NCBI GenBank assembly: GCA_012798145.1
Contig: JAAZNT010000429.1
Span: forward strand, 1 to 8,036
DNA length: 8,036 nucleotides
Origin: Thermoanaerobaculaceae bacterium
GTDB lineage: Bacteria > Acidobacteriota > UBA4820
Direction: 5' to 3'
The notes beneath the pieces are model-generated. The model was not told the origin of the DNA and did not search any database. It was given only the letters and a program-made list of their open reading frames with translations. Made by a program: the position numbers and the translations under genes. Shown here in pieces: positions 6,710 through 8,036 of the stretch (position 1 is its first letter; each line of letters begins with the position of its first letter).

Positions 6710-7885
6710 TCAGTTCAAAATATCCGAAATGCTATTTATTAACGATTTTTCAACCGCATCAAATGAATAATTTTCTTCAATTGCCTTTCTTCCTTTTGCT
6801 CCCGCTTTTTGAGCCATTTCCTCATTGAGAAAAAGCTTAATCATTTTATCTGCAAATTCTTTCGGGTCTTTCGCAACAAATAACCCCTCGCTTTCTTTAA
6901 TATTTAGACCTTCAGCCCCCTCTGGAGTTGAAACTACGGGTATACCCAAAGCAAGCGACTCTATAATTTTATACCTGCTTCCTCCCCCCGTTAAAATTGG
7001 AGCAATTGAAAATGTCGTTCTTTTAAAAATTTCTGCAGGGTCTTTGAATTCTCCATACAAGACAACATCTTCATTATTTATTTTTAAACTCTTTGAATTC
7101 TTTCCCGCTACAAGAACCTTAGCATCTTTGATTTCTTTTTTTACACCTTTAAAAATTTCTCTTAAAAAATAATTGAGCCCTTCAACATTTGGAATATATC
7201 CAAAATCCCCTGTCATTGTTATTGTCTTTTCCTTATAGTTTGGGAAAAGCAAAGGATATTTTTCAATTTCAACACCATTTGGAAGAACATCTATATCCAA
7301 ATCACCGAAGAGTTCAATATGTTTTTCTTTTTCATCCGGAGAAACTGAAAAGATTTTTGAAGCCCTTTTGATATTTTCTTTTTCATACCATTTCTGTTTT
7401 AGGAAATCATTGTAGTAAAGAAGATTGATCGGGAATGCTCCATTTTTATATCTTCTCTTGAGAACTTCAGAATCAATGTTGTGCTGATCCAAAACAATTT
7501 TTCTCTCATCATTTTTATTTACTGCTTTCATCAGCCACAACGCTTCAAGCCATATAACTGCATCATCATAATCTTTGGGAAGTGAATAAAGAATCTTCTT
7601 AAATTGCTTGATATTGAGATGTCTTCCAGAAGCGGGAAAGGCGACAAACGGCTCTTTCAATCTTCTTGCAATATTTGAAAAGATGCTTCTTGAAAGACTC
7701 TTTACAACGAAAAAATTTTTGCAATATTTTTTGGCTTCGCTGAGATCCGTTTCACCGCATTCCTGCCCAATCAGAACAACATCAGTGACTGAAGAGAGCG
7801 CTTTTAAGATAAGAGAAGTTCTTATTTGGGCGCCCACTTGAGAAGGAAATGGAAAAAAATGGGAAAGGAGCGCCACCCTCCTCAA
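6710..7885 (-). CDS. Family 4 glycosyltransferase (GT-B fold)
   Basis: A complete 391-residue retaining GT-B glycosyltransferase, of usual length for GT4. The N-terminal acceptor domain starts RRVALLSHFFPFPSQVGAQI (2-21), with the early glycine loop. VLDQHNIDSEVLKRR (131-145) and IFSVSPDEKE (178-187) follow, then the linker VLPNGVEIEKY (200-210). The C-terminal donor domain has TGDFGYIPNVEGLNYF (225-240) and APILTGGGSRYKIIESLALG (295-314), with Arg304, Lys306 and Glu309 placed for nucleotide-sugar binding, then PVVSTPEGAEGL (316-327). The GDFGYIPN and GGGSRYKIIE blocks resemble the Stp1-like sugar transferases seen in exopolysaccharide loci, but donor and acceptor are not predictable. The start is TTG at 7883-7885, overlapping the upstream TGA as TTGA, with AGAAGG seven bases upstream. 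It lacks membrane segments and is likely cytoplasmic or peripheral. Confidence 0.88.
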   Translation of the reverse strand: MRRVALLSHFFPFPSQVGAQIRTSLILKALSSVTDVVLIGQECGETDLSEAKKYCKNFFVVKSLSRSIFSNIARRLKEPFVAFPASGRHLNIKQFKKILYSLPKDYDDAVIWLEALWLMKAVNKNDERKIVLDQHNIDSEVLKRRYKNGAFPINLLYYNDFLKQKWYEKENIKRASKIFSVSPDEKEKHIELFGDLDIDVLPNGVEIEKYPLLFPNYKEKTITMTGDFGYIPNVEGLNYFLREIFKGVKKEIKDAKVLVAGKNSKSLKINNEDVVLYGEFKDPAEIFKRTTFSIAPILTGGGSRYKIIESLALGIPVVSTPEGAEGLNIKESEGLFVAKDPKEFADKMIKLFLNEEMAQKAGAKGRKAIEENYSFDAVEKSLINSISDILN

Positions 7886-8036
7886 TTAAAAACCTTCTCT
7901 CCTTTTCTATTGAGCATAAAATCTTTTATTCCTTCCACAACTGCTCCAATTTTTTCTTTTTTATCTTTGCGTTGAAAAAGAATCCAAGCTGCGACTATCC
8001 TTAATAAATTAAGAAGATAGAAGAAAACGACAACAG
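7882..8036 (-). CDS. C-terminal end of a probable family 2 glycosyltransferase (partial)
   Basis: An open minus-strand frame enters at the right edge and ends at TGA 7882-7884; the other two frames are closed by stops within 40 bases of the edge. Fifty residues are visible: a hydrophobic segment (VVVFFYLLNLLRIVAAWILF) followed by a Lys-rich stretch and a tail containing IGAVVEGIKDFMLNRKGE. This pattern, a hydrophobic or amphipathic helix followed by a G-(I/L)-x-D-x-x-x-x-(R/K)-x-G-like tail, is common at the C-terminus of GT2 rhamnosyltransferase-like proteins. That matches the other sugar transferases here. No catalytic motif is visible, so the family call rests on tail resemblance and context. 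The stop overlaps the GT4 start as TTGA. Another membrane-associated polysaccharide enzyme remains possible. Confidence 0.5.
   Translation of the reverse strand, partial: VVVFFYLLNLLRIVAAWILFQRKDKKEKIGAVVEGIKDFMLNRKGEKVFN
7893..7898 (-). promoter_or_regulatory. Ribosome binding site for the GT4 TTG start
   Basis: Minus-strand AGAAGG with a seven-base spacer to the TTG at 7883-7885; a further AAGGAG lies at 7899-7904. The better-looking AGGAGG at 7877-7882 directly abuts GTG 7874-7876 with no spacer, so it cannot serve that codon. The TTG reading is therefore preferred and keeps the first beta strand complete. Confidence 0.6.

Noticed and set aside
7874..7882. AGGAGG followed by GTG as a possible alternative GT4 start.
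   Set aside because: The spacer is zero, too short for initiation, and using GTG would trim the first beta strand. The TTG just upstream has a correctly spaced site.
1..8036. Searched for transposases, terminal repeats, CRISPR arrays, tRNA or rRNA genes, riboswitches and toxin or defence genes.
   Set aside because: The window is almost entirely coding, with polysaccharide enzymes on one strand, and none of these signals was seen by eye.

Overview
The window is a single-direction stretch of a bacterial surface-polysaccharide (O-antigen or exopolysaccharide) biosynthesis locus. All nine genes, seven complete and two cut by the window edges, lie on the minus strand, so transcription runs from position 8036 towards 1. 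Junctions are very tight: 4-base overlaps (TTGA at 7882-7885, ATGA at 5683-5686 and 4328-4331), an 11-base overlap at 2355-2365, and gaps of 1, 15, 1 and 12 bases. No promoter, terminator, RNA gene, mobile element, repeat array or CRISPR is visible, and no stretch over 20 bases lacks a gene. This looks like the interior of one polycistronic operon with translational coupling.

In transcription order: (1) the C-terminal 50 residues of a probable membrane-associated family 2 glycosyltransferase (7882-8036); (2) a GT4-type glycosyltransferase (6710-7885); (3) a GT2 rhamnosyltransferase-like enzyme (5683-6708); (4) a polytopic O-antigen ligase/polymerase family protein (4328-5686); (5) an unrecognised membrane-anchored protein with a TPR-like helical segment (3474-4331); (6) a nucleotidyltransferase-fold protein of the uncharacterised NTP_transf_5 type (2355-3458); (7) an SDR nucleotide-sugar 4-epimerase (1427-2365, start revised to a TTG codon); (8) a WbpA-type UDP-N-acetylglucosamine 6-dehydrogenase (97-1425); (9) the N-terminus of a WbpB/WlbA-type 3-dehydrogenase (1-84).

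Working together: the epimerase, WbpA-like and WbpB-like enzymes make activated sugars. The WbpA-WbpB pair specifically suggests UDP-GlcNAc to UDP-GlcNAcA to UDP-3-keto-GlcNAcA, the first steps towards 2,3-diacetamido-2,3-dideoxy uronic acids. The three glycosyltransferases would assemble the repeat unit on a lipid carrier at the inner membrane, and the ligase/polymerase family protein would act on the periplasmic side. The remaining enzymes of the diacetamido-uronate route (aminotransferase, acetyltransferase, 2-epimerase) would be expected beyond position 1.

The DNA is AT-rich, with standard-code stops (TAA and TGA), frequent lysine and phenylalanine, and TTG starts. The periplasmic ligase logic fits a diderm bacterium, perhaps an uncultured AT-rich lineage, but the sequence does not fix the phylum. 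I see no clearly new system. The points most worth a second look are a ligase signature whose conserved histidine is glutamate, its companion TPR-like gene, and the orphan nucleotidyltransferase.
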